DNA from: Prochlorococcus marinus str. MIT 9312 | GTDB lineage: Bacteria > Cyanobacteriota > Cyanobacteriia > PCC-6307 > Cyanobiaceae | Reading direction: 5' to 3' | DNA length: 64,000 nt | Assembly: GCF_000012645.1 (NCBI RefSeq) | Contig: NC_007577.1 | Coordinates: 868,001 to 932,000, forward strand | Part shown: positions 8,372-15,064 of the stretch, piece by piece | Numbering within the stretch: position 1 is the stretch's first letter | Layout of the letters: the number at the start of each line of letters is the position of its first letter | Translations under genes and position numbers: made by a program | The notes under the pieces: model-generated | What the model was told of the DNA's origin: nothing | The model's input: only the letters and a program-made list of their open reading frames with translations | Database searches by the model: none

Positions 8372-8390
8372 AAAAAAAAAAAAAAAAAAA
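8372..8390 (+). repeat. Homopolymer run of 19 A
   Basis: Nineteen consecutive A. The last is the A of the ATG of the following 56-residue gene. There is no room for a Shine-Dalgarno site next to the start. The run could be length-variable between cells, or subject to sequencing error. Confidence 0.9.
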
Positions 8391-8560
8391 TGAAAAAAGA
8401 ATCTAGAAAAGAATATCTTAATAGAGATGAAGTGAATGAAATGATAGAATCAGCTATTAGAAGACATAATAGAAGATCCACAATAATATCAAGTTTACTT
8501 GGCTGGATCCTTATAGGGGGTTACTCATTTGGTCTTTTTCAAGCAGTTCAAAACGCCTAA
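8390..8560 (+). CDS. 56-aa membrane protein, unknown
   Basis: MKKESRKEYLNRDEVNEMIE, a second basic stretch RRHNRRS, then one membrane span (about residues 31-50) and a short tail. The charge pattern predicts an N-in orientation. The start codon is directly joined to an A19 tract. No family recognised. Confidence 0.6.
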   Translation: MKKESRKEYLNRDEVNEMIESAIRRHNRRSTIISSLLGWILIGGYSFGLFQAVQNA

Positions 8561-8623
8561 TCGAGATCTCCCATAAAGGAGCGCGAGCTAGATGATAGAT
8601 TAATACAATATTTAGTATTTATT

Positions 8624-8845
8624 ATGAGGGAATATATTGAGGCAAATCTTAAAGTAATTAGAAAATACTTAAAAAAACGAAAAAAGTCTACATCAAAATT
8701 AAATAATGAATCGATAATGGAAGAATTCAAAGAATGGAGCAAAGATCCATTACCGGAAACAGAATCAATATGGACTTTACCTGACTTAACAAGAAATGAA
8801 AGACTAAAAAATTTTTGTCGCTCAATTAAAAAGGAAATAAGATAA
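8624..8845 (+). CDS. 73-aa hypothetical protein
   Basis: A basic N-terminal helix (EANLKVIRKYLKKRKKS) followed by an acidic middle and a conserved-looking SIWTLPDLTRNERLKNFCRSI segment. Soluble, with no membrane span. It lies 63 bases after the 56-residue membrane gene and may share its transcript. Confidence 0.55.
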   Translation: MREYIEANLKVIRKYLKKRKKSTSKLNNESIMEEFKEWSKDPLPETESIWTLPDLTRNERLKNFCRSIKKEIR

Positions 8846-8849
8846 GTTT

Positions 8850-9008
8850 TTAACTACCTAGTTGTATATGATTTACCTTTAAGTAAAAATAACCCGCAAA
8901 TCCTACTATATTTAATAATATAACGAAAATCCAAGCTCCAATTGGCTGATTAGGTTCAAATTTTTTTATTTTAACTTTATTCTTTAGTCTTTCAATATAT
9001 TTAGCCAT
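8850..9008 (-). CDS. 52-aa single-span membrane protein
   Basis: ATG at 9008 to TAA at 8850, 52 residues: a basic N-terminus (MAKYIERLKNKVKIKKFEP), one membrane span (about 24-42, AWIFVILLNIVGFAGYFYL) and a short polar tail. Convergent with the 73-residue gene. Its size and layout resemble low-molecular-mass thylakoid proteins, but I cannot name it. Confidence 0.6.
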   Translation of the reverse strand: MAKYIERLKNKVKIKKFEPNQPIGAWIFVILLNIVGFAGYFYLKVNHIQLGS

Positions 9009-9100
9009 AATTAAAATTACTTATAAGAATAATTTTTATTATTATAGAGAGTTAAATTTAAAGGAATCTTAAATAAAAAAAAATTTACTTTAATTCAAAT

Positions 9101-9214
9101 TTATTTTTCAAGCCTATTAATGGGATATTTAATCAACTCCTTTTTGAGATTTTTTAAAAGTTTATTATGATTCAAAATAGAAAACTTTCTTGTAAAGGAA
9201 TAATGCCATTTCAT
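9101..9214 (-). CDS. Possible 37-aa basic peptide
   Basis: An open frame of 37 residues on the minus strand, very basic and without a membrane span, starting MKWHYSFTRKF. It is the only plausible gene in the 305-base gap before the peroxiredoxin. Evidence is only start, stop and composition, so it may be chance. Confidence 0.25.
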   Translation of the reverse strand: MKWHYSFTRKFSILNHNKLLKNLKKELIKYPINRLEK

Positions 9215-9254
9215 TGAATTTGAAAAAAACTTGCTAATTTATTGTCAATAAAAT

Positions 9255-9260
9255 TATAAT
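9255..9260 (+). promoter_or_regulatory. Candidate -10 element of the peroxiredoxin gene
   Basis: A perfect TATAAT lies 54 bases before the peroxiredoxin ATG. No convincing -35 at 16-18 bases upstream, which is common for cyanobacterial promoters. Confidence 0.35.
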
Positions 9261-9313
9261 ACTTATTAAGGTCTTATAGACCATACATAATTCAAATAAG
9301 GACAAATTATTCA

Positions 9314-9898
9314 ATGAGCTTAAGAGTTGGACAAGAAGCACCAGATTTCACTGCTACAGCAGTATACGATCAAGAGTTTAAGGAAATTACACTTTCAGGT
9401 CTAAGAGGTAAGTGGGTTGTTTTATTCTTTTACCCATTAGACTTTACATTTGTATGTCCAACTGAGATCACAGCATTTAGTGATAGATATCAAGATTTCT
9501 CATCAATTGATGCGGAAATACTTGGTGTATCAGTTGATAGCAAACACTGTCATTTAGCTTGGATACAAACTCCGAGAAATGAGGGTGGAATAGGTGATAT
9601 TAACTACCCATTAGTTTCTGATTTAAAAAGAGAAATTTGCCAGGCATATAACGTTTTAAATGATGATGGTGAAGCAGATAGAGGTTTATTTCTCATCAAT
9701 CCTGAAGGAATAGTTATGCATACGACTGTTAACAAAGCTCCTGTAGGTAGAAATGTTGATGAAACATTAAGAATCCTTCAAGGCTATCAATACGTCGCTG
9801 CAAACCCCGATGAAGTATGTCCTGCAAACTGGACCCCCGGGGAGAAGACAATGTTAGAGGACCCTAAAGGTAGTAAAGAATATTTTTCTGCGCTATAG
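9314..9898 (+). CDS. 2-Cys peroxiredoxin (AhpC/TSA family)
   Basis: A 194-residue typical 2-Cys peroxiredoxin that reduces H2O2 and organic peroxides using thioredoxin. The peroxidatic cysteine is Cys48 in FVCPTE and the resolving cysteine is Cys169 in EVCPANW. The catalytic [11 protein letters not shown] region is intact, and a C-terminal extension follows the resolving Cys as in over-oxidation-sensitive forms. The protein is close to the plastid/cyanobacterial 2-Cys Prx in length. It stands alone with its own promoter. Confidence 0.95.
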   Translation: MSLRVGQEAPDFTATAVYDQEFKEITLSGLRGKWVVLFFYPLDFTFVCPTEITAFSDRYQDFSSIDAEILGVSVDSKHCHLAWIQTPRNEGGIGDINYPLVSDLKREICQAYNVLNDDGEADRGLFLINPEGIVMHTTVNKAPVGRNVDETLRILQGYQYVAANPDEVCPANWTPGEKTMLEDPKGSKEYFSAL

Positions 9899-9913
9899 AA
9901 GGATTAGAAACTT

Positions 9914-10663
9914 TTAGGTAAGTATTGAGTAGTAAATAATTATAAAAAAATAAAAAATAACCATATTCAAAAGGGGGATAATATCCCCATTTTGAGGCGT
10001 GCGTACAATCCAATCGCTTAAATTAGTTTTATATGATAAAAAAGACCACGTAAAATATGAAATTTCTATAGCGATTAAGATAAAAACATTAATTAAATTT
10101 AAGTCATTTAAACGAAAATATCTATATATATGAAACTGATCATCAACATTAATATTATTTATTTGAAGATGCCAAAGGTAAAAAGAAATCAAAATATAAT
10201 TTACCAATATTAATTTTTTAAATAAAAGCCTTGATTTCTTAAATATTAATAAAATAGAATTTAAAAGTATGAATAAACTAAACTGAAAAATATCTGGTTT
10301 TGGTAAATTATTTCCTTTAAGAAATAAATTACATATAATATCAAAATTTATATATATATAATCAGATATAAAGAACGAAAGAAATATCAAATTTATTACT
10401 ACTAATAATAATAATCCTTTACCTTTAATTTCATTATTATAGATTTTTTTATTATTAAAATTATAATATGTATAGTTTCTTAAAGAGTTAAAACATACAA
10501 AAGAGGGGCATATTGTACCGCTCAAATAATAAAGAATTGAATAAAAGGAAAAATCATTAATATTGAATAAATACAAATTAAACCATTGTTTTTGTACAAA
10601 TGGAAGAATAAGCAAGAATAAAAGTGATACTAATAACTTCGTTGAATTGTTTTTAATTATCAA
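9914..10663 (-). CDS. Multi-span membrane protein, unknown
   Basis: A 249-residue very hydrophobic protein with about six membrane spans and a notable SGTICPSFVCFNSLRNY stretch near residue 50, where two Cys could be functionally important. It starts 39 bases after the pseudo-protease FtsH gene on the same strand, so the two are probably co-transcribed. I do not recognise the family with confidence. Confidence 0.65.
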   Translation of the reverse strand: MIIKNNSTKLLVSLLFLLILPFVQKQWFNLYLFNINDFSFYSILYYLSGTICPSFVCFNSLRNYTYYNFNNKKIYNNEIKGKGLLLLVVINLIFLSFFISDYIYINFDIICNLFLKGNNLPKPDIFQFSLFILLNSILLIFKKSRLLFKKLILVNYILISFYLWHLQINNINVDDQFHIYRYFRLNDLNLINVFILIAIEISYFTWSFLSYKTNLSDWIVRTPQNGDIIPLLNMVIFYFFIIIYYSILT

Positions 10664-10702
10664 GAAAATATTATATTTTTTATGTAATTTATAACAATTA
10701 AA

Positions 10703-12457
10703 TCAAACTTTCAACAATTTAGAAGTTGTTAATTTAAAAACTTTTTTATCTATAGTTTCTTGAATTAAAAGTATATCAACTAATTTATCTAGTAAGACTC
10801 TATTTTTCTTCAAAATTTCTATTGAATTATTTAATGAATTTTTAGAAATTTTTATAATTTCATTATCTATTCTAGAACAAGTATTTTCTGCTATGAGAGG
10901 CTTTCTTGTAAATAATCCATCTCCCAAAAACAATTCATTATTATCAGAGTCCATTGAAATTGGACCAATAATTGAAAATCCATATTTTGTAACCATTTCT
11001 CTTACGATATTCGTCGCATAAGAGATATCATTTATGGAGCATTGTGTAATTTCACTTTCACCAAAAACTATCGTTTCTGCGGCTCTTCCTGCTAGAGCGA
11101 TTTCAATTTTCGAAAATAATAATTTTTTTGAAATCAAGCCACTAGAAATTACATCTTCGTCAGGGCACATTTTTGTATATCCTCCTAGAGATCCAGATCT
11201 AGGTAAAATTGTTATTTTATCAACTGATTCAATTCCATTTCTCACAGCAGAAACAATTGCTCTGCCTACTTCGTTATAAGCAATAATTTTCTTCATATTT
11301 GAAGAACTTGTTAAAGAACTTCTCAGGCCAATTGTAATTTTATCAAGAGCATTTTCTATATGAAGATCACTGATTAATTTTGATTCATCTCTTGCACAAT
11401 GAATAGCACTCTCGTTCATCAAATTTGCAAGATCTGCTCCAGAAAATCCAACTGTTCTTGAAGCCCAATATCCTAAGTCAACTTCCTTTGAAAGTGGTTT
11501 TGGAAGTGAATGAACTGAAAGAATTTTTTTTCTTCCATCTAAATCTGGGAGCATAACTTCTATTTTCCTATCAAATCTTCCTGGTCTTAATAATGCTGCA
11601 TCCAAAATATCTGGTCTATTTGTTGCGGCTAAAACAATAATCCCTGAATTATCGGCAAAACCATCCAACTCAGTTAGAAGCTGATTAAGGGTTTGTTCTC
11701 TTTCATCATTTCCACCTCCAATCCCAGATCCTCTTTGCCTACCAATAGAATCAATTTCATCAATAAAAATTATGCAAGGAGATTTTTCTTTAGCCTTAAA
11801 AAATAACTCCCGGACTCGGCTTGCGCCAACACCAACAAAAAGTTCTACAAATTCTGATGCCGATATTGAGAGAAAAGGAACTCCTGATTCACCGGCAATT
11901 GCTTTAGCCAATAATGTTTTACCTGTTCCAGGAGGGCCAATTAAAAGTACTCCCTTAGGAACTTTTGCTCCTAAATTTTCAAATTTTTTTGGTTCTTTCA
12001 AAAAAGTTATTACCTCTTTTAATTCCTCCGCGGCTTCAGGAACACCAGCTACATCATCGAATCTCGTGTCAACATCATCAATAGTTAGAAATTTAGCTTT
12101 ATTTTTGGTAAAACCAAAGGCTCTAGAAGCTAATTTTGATGTACTCCTCAAGATTAGGACTATAGCTAATATAAAAATCAGGAAAAGACTGATTGAAGCA
12201 AATGAATTAGCAGCTGAGGCTTCTTTTCTACTATTATTAACTGTAAGTTCAACTTTATTTTCAGTAGCCTTTTCTAGGATTAATTGATCGTTGTAAAGGA
12301 TAGGTATTTTAAATTTGTCGCCATTTTTATACAGAACATCAATTTCTCTTTGTCTAGGATAGAAAAATATTGATTCTATTTTTCCCGCCTCTATATCCTC
12401 TAGAAGATCTGAATAACTTGATCTAGAATTTGAATATGAGAATTTTGATCTAAACAC
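10703..12457 (-). CDS. FtsH homologue with intact AAA ATPase but lost protease motif
   Basis: A 584-residue FtsH-family protein. The AAA module is complete: Walker A GPPGTGKT, Walker B IIFIDEID, and the second region of homology with [21 protein letters not shown]. The zinc-protease site that should read HExxH reads N395-E-V-G-R399, so both zinc-binding histidines are gone and proteolysis is not expected. The N-terminal FtsH extracytoplasmic domain is present (residues about 15-75), but only the second membrane span (about 88-106) is seen. The start is GTG with an in-frame stop 9 bases upstream. Likely role: an unfoldase or chaperone subunit, possibly mixed with active FtsH, as for plastid FtsHi. 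Confidence 0.9.
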   Translation of the reverse strand: MFRSKFSYSNSRSSYSDLLEDIEAGKIESIFFYPRQREIDVLYKNGDKFKIPILYNDQLILEKATENKVELTVNNSRKEASAANSFASISLFLIFILAIVLILRSTSKLASRAFGFTKNKAKFLTIDDVDTRFDDVAGVPEAAEELKEVITFLKEPKKFENLGAKVPKGVLLIGPPGTGKTLLAKAIAGESGVPFLSISASEFVELFVGVGASRVRELFFKAKEKSPCIIFIDEIDSIGRQRGSGIGGGNDEREQTLNQLLTELDGFADNSGIIVLAATNRPDILDAALLRPGRFDRKIEVMLPDLDGRKKILSVHSLPKPLSKEVDLGYWASRTVGFSGADLANLMNESAIHCARDESKLISDLHIENALDKITIGLRSSLTSSSNMKKIIAYNEVGRAIVSAVRNGIESVDKITILPRSGSLGGYTKMCPDEDVISSGLISKKLLFSKIEIALAGRAAETIVFGESEITQCSINDISYATNIVREMVTKYGFSIIGPISMDSDNNELFLGDGLFTRKPLIAENTCSRIDNEIIKISKNSLNNSIEILKKNRVLLDKLVDILLIQETIDKKVFKLTTSKLLKV

Positions 12458-12588
12458 TAATCTCTATAAGTGATTAATAAAGCATATATGCTTATTTGAA
12501 AAATTGACGTATATAAACAAAATATACTCAAAAGTTTGGGAGATAACCAGTTAAAGGTTATATTAATATATGGAAATAAAGAAACAGA

Positions 12589-12759
12589 ATGGCTGTACCA
12601 AAGAAGAAAAAATCAAAGAGCAAAAGGAACCATAGGCACGCTGTCTGGAAAGGAAAAGCAGCAATAGCAGCTCAAAAAGCAATATCTTTAGGTAAATCAG
12701 TTTTAACTGGTAAAGCCCAAGGATTTGTTTATCCTATTGAAGAAGAAGAAGAAGAATAG
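12589..12759 (+). CDS. rpmF: 50S ribosomal protein L32
   Basis: 56 residues beginning [24 protein letters not shown], the L32 signature. It is the cyanobacterial/plastid form without the CxxC zinc pairs. The C-terminus is a run of six Glu. It is divergent from the ftsH homologue and convergent with ycf20. Confidence 0.95.
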   Translation: MAVPKKKKSKSKRNHRHAVWKGKAAIAAQKAISLGKSVLTGKAQGFVYPIEEEEEE

Positions 12760-12762
12760 CTT

Positions 12763-13089
12763 TTATGATCCTAATTTAAATGCCTCAAGTATAACGGCAT
12801 AAATTGCACCGATTCTTAATTTATCAATTACGGACCATACATCATAAAATTTTGAACTTGAGGAAGGCTTGATTCTTATAATAATTTCAATAAAAACGAT
12901 AATTATTGGAACCATTATTAACTCATTTTTACCTTCAGATATAAATTTTGTAAGAAAATTTGCGAACAAAAAATAACCTGTCAATACTGAAATTAGACTA
13001 ATAGATTTTGACCTCCAAGTATCACTTAGAAAACCAAAAAGTAAATTATTTAATTTGTAGGTAATTCTTGAAAAATTAGTTTTTTGCAT
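12763..13089 (-). CDS. ycf20: Ycf20-like protein (DUF565)
   Basis: A 108-residue protein with two or three membrane segments and the family ending KLRIGAIYAVILEAFKLGS, preceded by an internal W-R-S motif typical of Ycf20. In plants and algae Ycf20 proteins influence non-photochemical quenching; the cyanobacterial role is not settled. It overlaps the upstream HAD gene by 14 bases, so translation is probably coupled. Confidence 0.8.
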   Translation of the reverse strand: MQKTNFSRITYKLNNLLFGFLSDTWRSKSISLISVLTGYFLFANFLTKFISEGKNELIMVPIIIVFIEIIIRIKPSSSSKFYDVWSVIDKLRIGAIYAVILEAFKLGS

Positions 13090-13840
13090 TATTAACAGTC
13101 ATTAAATAATCACTTAGGAAGCTATGGTCAACATATGATTTTTTTAGTTTAGGACCTTTGATTACGTTTGCCACATTATTATCATCACCAAGACTGTTTA
13201 AAATACAATCTAATTTAATATTTTCATCAAGAACTATTGGGATATTTGAAGGAACAAAAATTGTCGGTAAATTAGCTGCTAAGGAAGATTTCAATCCTGG
13301 ATTAGAGTCTTCGAAAACTATTGAGTTATTTTCTTTTATACCACTTAATTGAATTGCCTTAAAATAAGGTAATGGATTTGGTTTCTTTAATTCAACATCT
13401 TCACTTGAAATAATGAACTCAAAGGGATTGAAGCCATTAAATAGATATTCAAGAAGTAAATCAACTTGTTTTCTTGAACTTGAAGTAACAATAAATTGTC
13501 TTACTTTTTTTCTATGTAATTCCTTTATTAATCTAAAAACACCAGTTTTAAATTCAACGCAATTTTTTTTTATTATTTCTAGATAATGAAACTGTTTTCT
13601 TTCATGAATTTTGAAAATCAAATCTTCAGAAAAGTTATCATTATTTGATTTAGAGTAGTAAGCAATCCTATTTTTGCCCCCATTTATTTTCAGAAGTTCT
13701 ATGTATTTTTTTGCGTCCCAATTCCAATTAATAGAAAGGTCTTTAAAGGCATTATTAAAAGCAGGTAAATGAGCCTCTAATTCAGTATTTGCGATAGTAC
13801 CATCTAAATCCCAATAAACACCCTCGAGATTAGTATTCAC
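13076..13840 (-). CDS. HAD-superfamily hydrolase (CbbY/beta-phosphoglucomutase-like)
   Basis: A 254-residue haloacid dehalogenase-type phosphatase. Motif I is WDLDGTIANTE at the N-terminus. Motif II is the VTSSSRKQV region, motif III the Lys in LKKPNPLPYF, and motif IV FEDSNPGLKSSLAA. The cap lies between motifs I and II, as in subfamily I. This set matches CbbY/phosphoglycolate phosphatase-like enzymes. The substrate cannot be read from sequence. Confidence 0.85.
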   Translation of the reverse strand: MNTNLEGVYWDLDGTIANTELEAHLPAFNNAFKDLSINWNWDAKKYIELLKINGGKNRIAYYSKSNNDNFSEDLIFKIHERKQFHYLEIIKKNCVEFKTGVFRLIKELHRKKVRQFIVTSSSRKQVDLLLEYLFNGFNPFEFIISSEDVELKKPNPLPYFKAIQLSGIKENNSIVFEDSNPGLKSSLAANLPTIFVPSNIPIVLDENIKLDCILNSLGDDNNVANVIKGPKLKKSYVDHSFLSDYLMTVNNAKN

Positions 13841-13848
13841 AAAGGAGA

Positions 13849-13929
13849 TTATTTATTTTTAAAAAATACTAGAGCAATTATTGCTGGTCCTGATAGCGCA
13901 ACTACGCCTAATACAATAAGATTTGCCAT
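13849..13929 (-). CDS. 26-aa membrane peptide, possible Psb30/Ycf12
   Basis: ATG at 13929 to TAA at 13849: a 26-residue single-span peptide beginning MANLIVLGVVALSGP and ending FFKNK. Psb30 (Ycf12), a photosystem II subunit, has the same size and a core of hydrophobic residues around a GP pair, so Psb30 is my best guess. The match is too short to be sure. It is upstream of and on the same strand as the HAD gene. Confidence 0.5.
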   Translation of the reverse strand: MANLIVLGVVALSGPAIIALVFFKNK

Positions 13930-14010
13930 GATAATGAATATGTTTTGTGATACTATTTTTACAAATAAATGATAGAACTGTACTGATACGTTACAAGATT
14001 GAATTAAATT

Positions 14011-14358
14011 ATGAAATCATGGACATGTATAGAAAATTGCGGAGCTTGTTGTAAATTCAACTTGAACGAAAGAACTGAAATAACTGACAAACTTAACAAA
14101 GAAGATATAGAATTAATAAATTCAATGACAGCTAAAGACGGATGGTGTAAAAATTTAGATAGAGAAAATAAAAAATGCTTAATTTATGAAACAAGACCTC
14201 ACTTTTGCCGTGTAAATGAATTTTCAACTTCTTTTGAAGGATATTTTAAATATGGAGATAAATTTCTTATAGATTGCTGTAAACAGCATATTTCCTCAAA
14301 TTATGGATACAAAAGTAAAGAGATGAAAAATTTTAAAAAGGCAGTTTCAGAAAAATGA
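14011..14358 (+). CDS. YkgJ-type cysteine cluster protein
   Basis: 115 residues with the family pattern of Cys: CIENCGACC near the start, then GWCKNL, KCLIYETRPHFCRV and a late CC pair. These Cys probably bind zinc or an iron-sulfur centre. The function of the family is unknown. Its last 4 bases overlap the first GDT1 half-gene, so the three genes to 14984 look like one operon. Confidence 0.8.
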   Translation: MKSWTCIENCGACCKFNLNERTEITDKLNKEDIELINSMTAKDGWCKNLDRENKKCLIYETRPHFCRVNEFSTSFEGYFKYGDKFLIDCCKQHISSNYGYKSKEMKNFKKAVSEK

Positions 14359-14681
14359 ACAGTAAATTAGAAAATAAGGAGAACAATATAGAAAAAAGTT
14401 TCTTATCTATATTTATTACAACTTTTACAACAATTTTTATTGCTGAACTTGGAGATAAAACCCAGATAGCAACACTAATGCTTTCTGCTGAATCGGGGAA
14501 GCCAATAATTGTTTTTCTTGGAAGTTCTCTTGCTTTAATAAGTTCTAGTGTAGTAGGAGTTCTTATTGGTAAATGGTTATCTAAAAAAATATCTCCAAGT
14601 AAATTTGCTTTATTTACAGGTGCTTTAATGATAATAATAAGTTTATTTTTATCCTATGAAACTCTCAAAAATTATTTATAA
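14355..14681 (+). CDS. GDT1/TMEM165-family half transporter A
   Basis: A 108-residue protein with about three membrane spans and one ELGDKTQ motif (around residue 35), the hallmark of the UPF0016/GDT1 family of Mn2+/Ca2+ transporters. Usual family members have two such motifs in one chain. Here each half is its own gene and the partner starts immediately downstream with no gap. The pair presumably forms a heterodimer that exports Mn2+ to the thylakoid lumen or out of the cell. Confidence 0.85.
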   Translation: MNSKLENKENNIEKSFLSIFITTFTTIFIAELGDKTQIATLMLSAESGKPIIVFLGSSLALISSSVVGVLIGKWLSKKISPSKFALFTGALMIIISLFLSYETLKNYL

Positions 14682-14984
14682 ATGGTTTTAAGTTTATTAC
14701 TGTCAACATTTTTAACCGTTTTTATAGCTGAATTAGGTGACAAAACCCAACTGGCTACTTTAACTATAAGCGGCACTTCAAATAAACCATTAGCAGTTTT
14801 TTTAGGATCCTCATCTGCACTTGTCTTTGCAAGTTTATTAGGAGCATTGACTGGTGGTTCTATTTCTAGTTTTTTACCCGAAGTAGTTCTTAAATCAATA
14901 GCCTCCATAACATTTTTTATTATTGGTATAAGGCTTTTTGTAAATTCATTCTCTATGGATAAACAAGAAAAAGAAGACAATTAA
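14682..14984 (+). CDS. GDT1/TMEM165-family half transporter B
   Basis: A 100-residue partner of the preceding gene, with its own ELGDKTQ motif (about residue 17) and three membrane spans. The first 50 residues align by eye with the first half (IFIAELGDKTQIATL versus VFIAELGDKTQLATL), showing ancient duplication. The ATG directly follows the stop of the first half, which supports co-translation. Confidence 0.85.
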   Translation: MVLSLLLSTFLTVFIAELGDKTQLATLTISGTSNKPLAVFLGSSSALVFASLLGALTGGSISSFLPEVVLKSIASITFFIIGIRLFVNSFSMDKQEKEDN

Positions 14985-15064
14985 AATAATTAGTTTTAAG
15001 CTTGGATAAAAGGTGTAATAATGAAGTATATACAACTTAAATAATTTATAATTTTTCTATTACT

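Noticed and set aside
11772-12287. A 171-residue open frame on the plus strand opposite the FtsH homologue
   Set aside because: It mirrors conserved FtsH sequence on the other strand and shows no plausible protein pattern.
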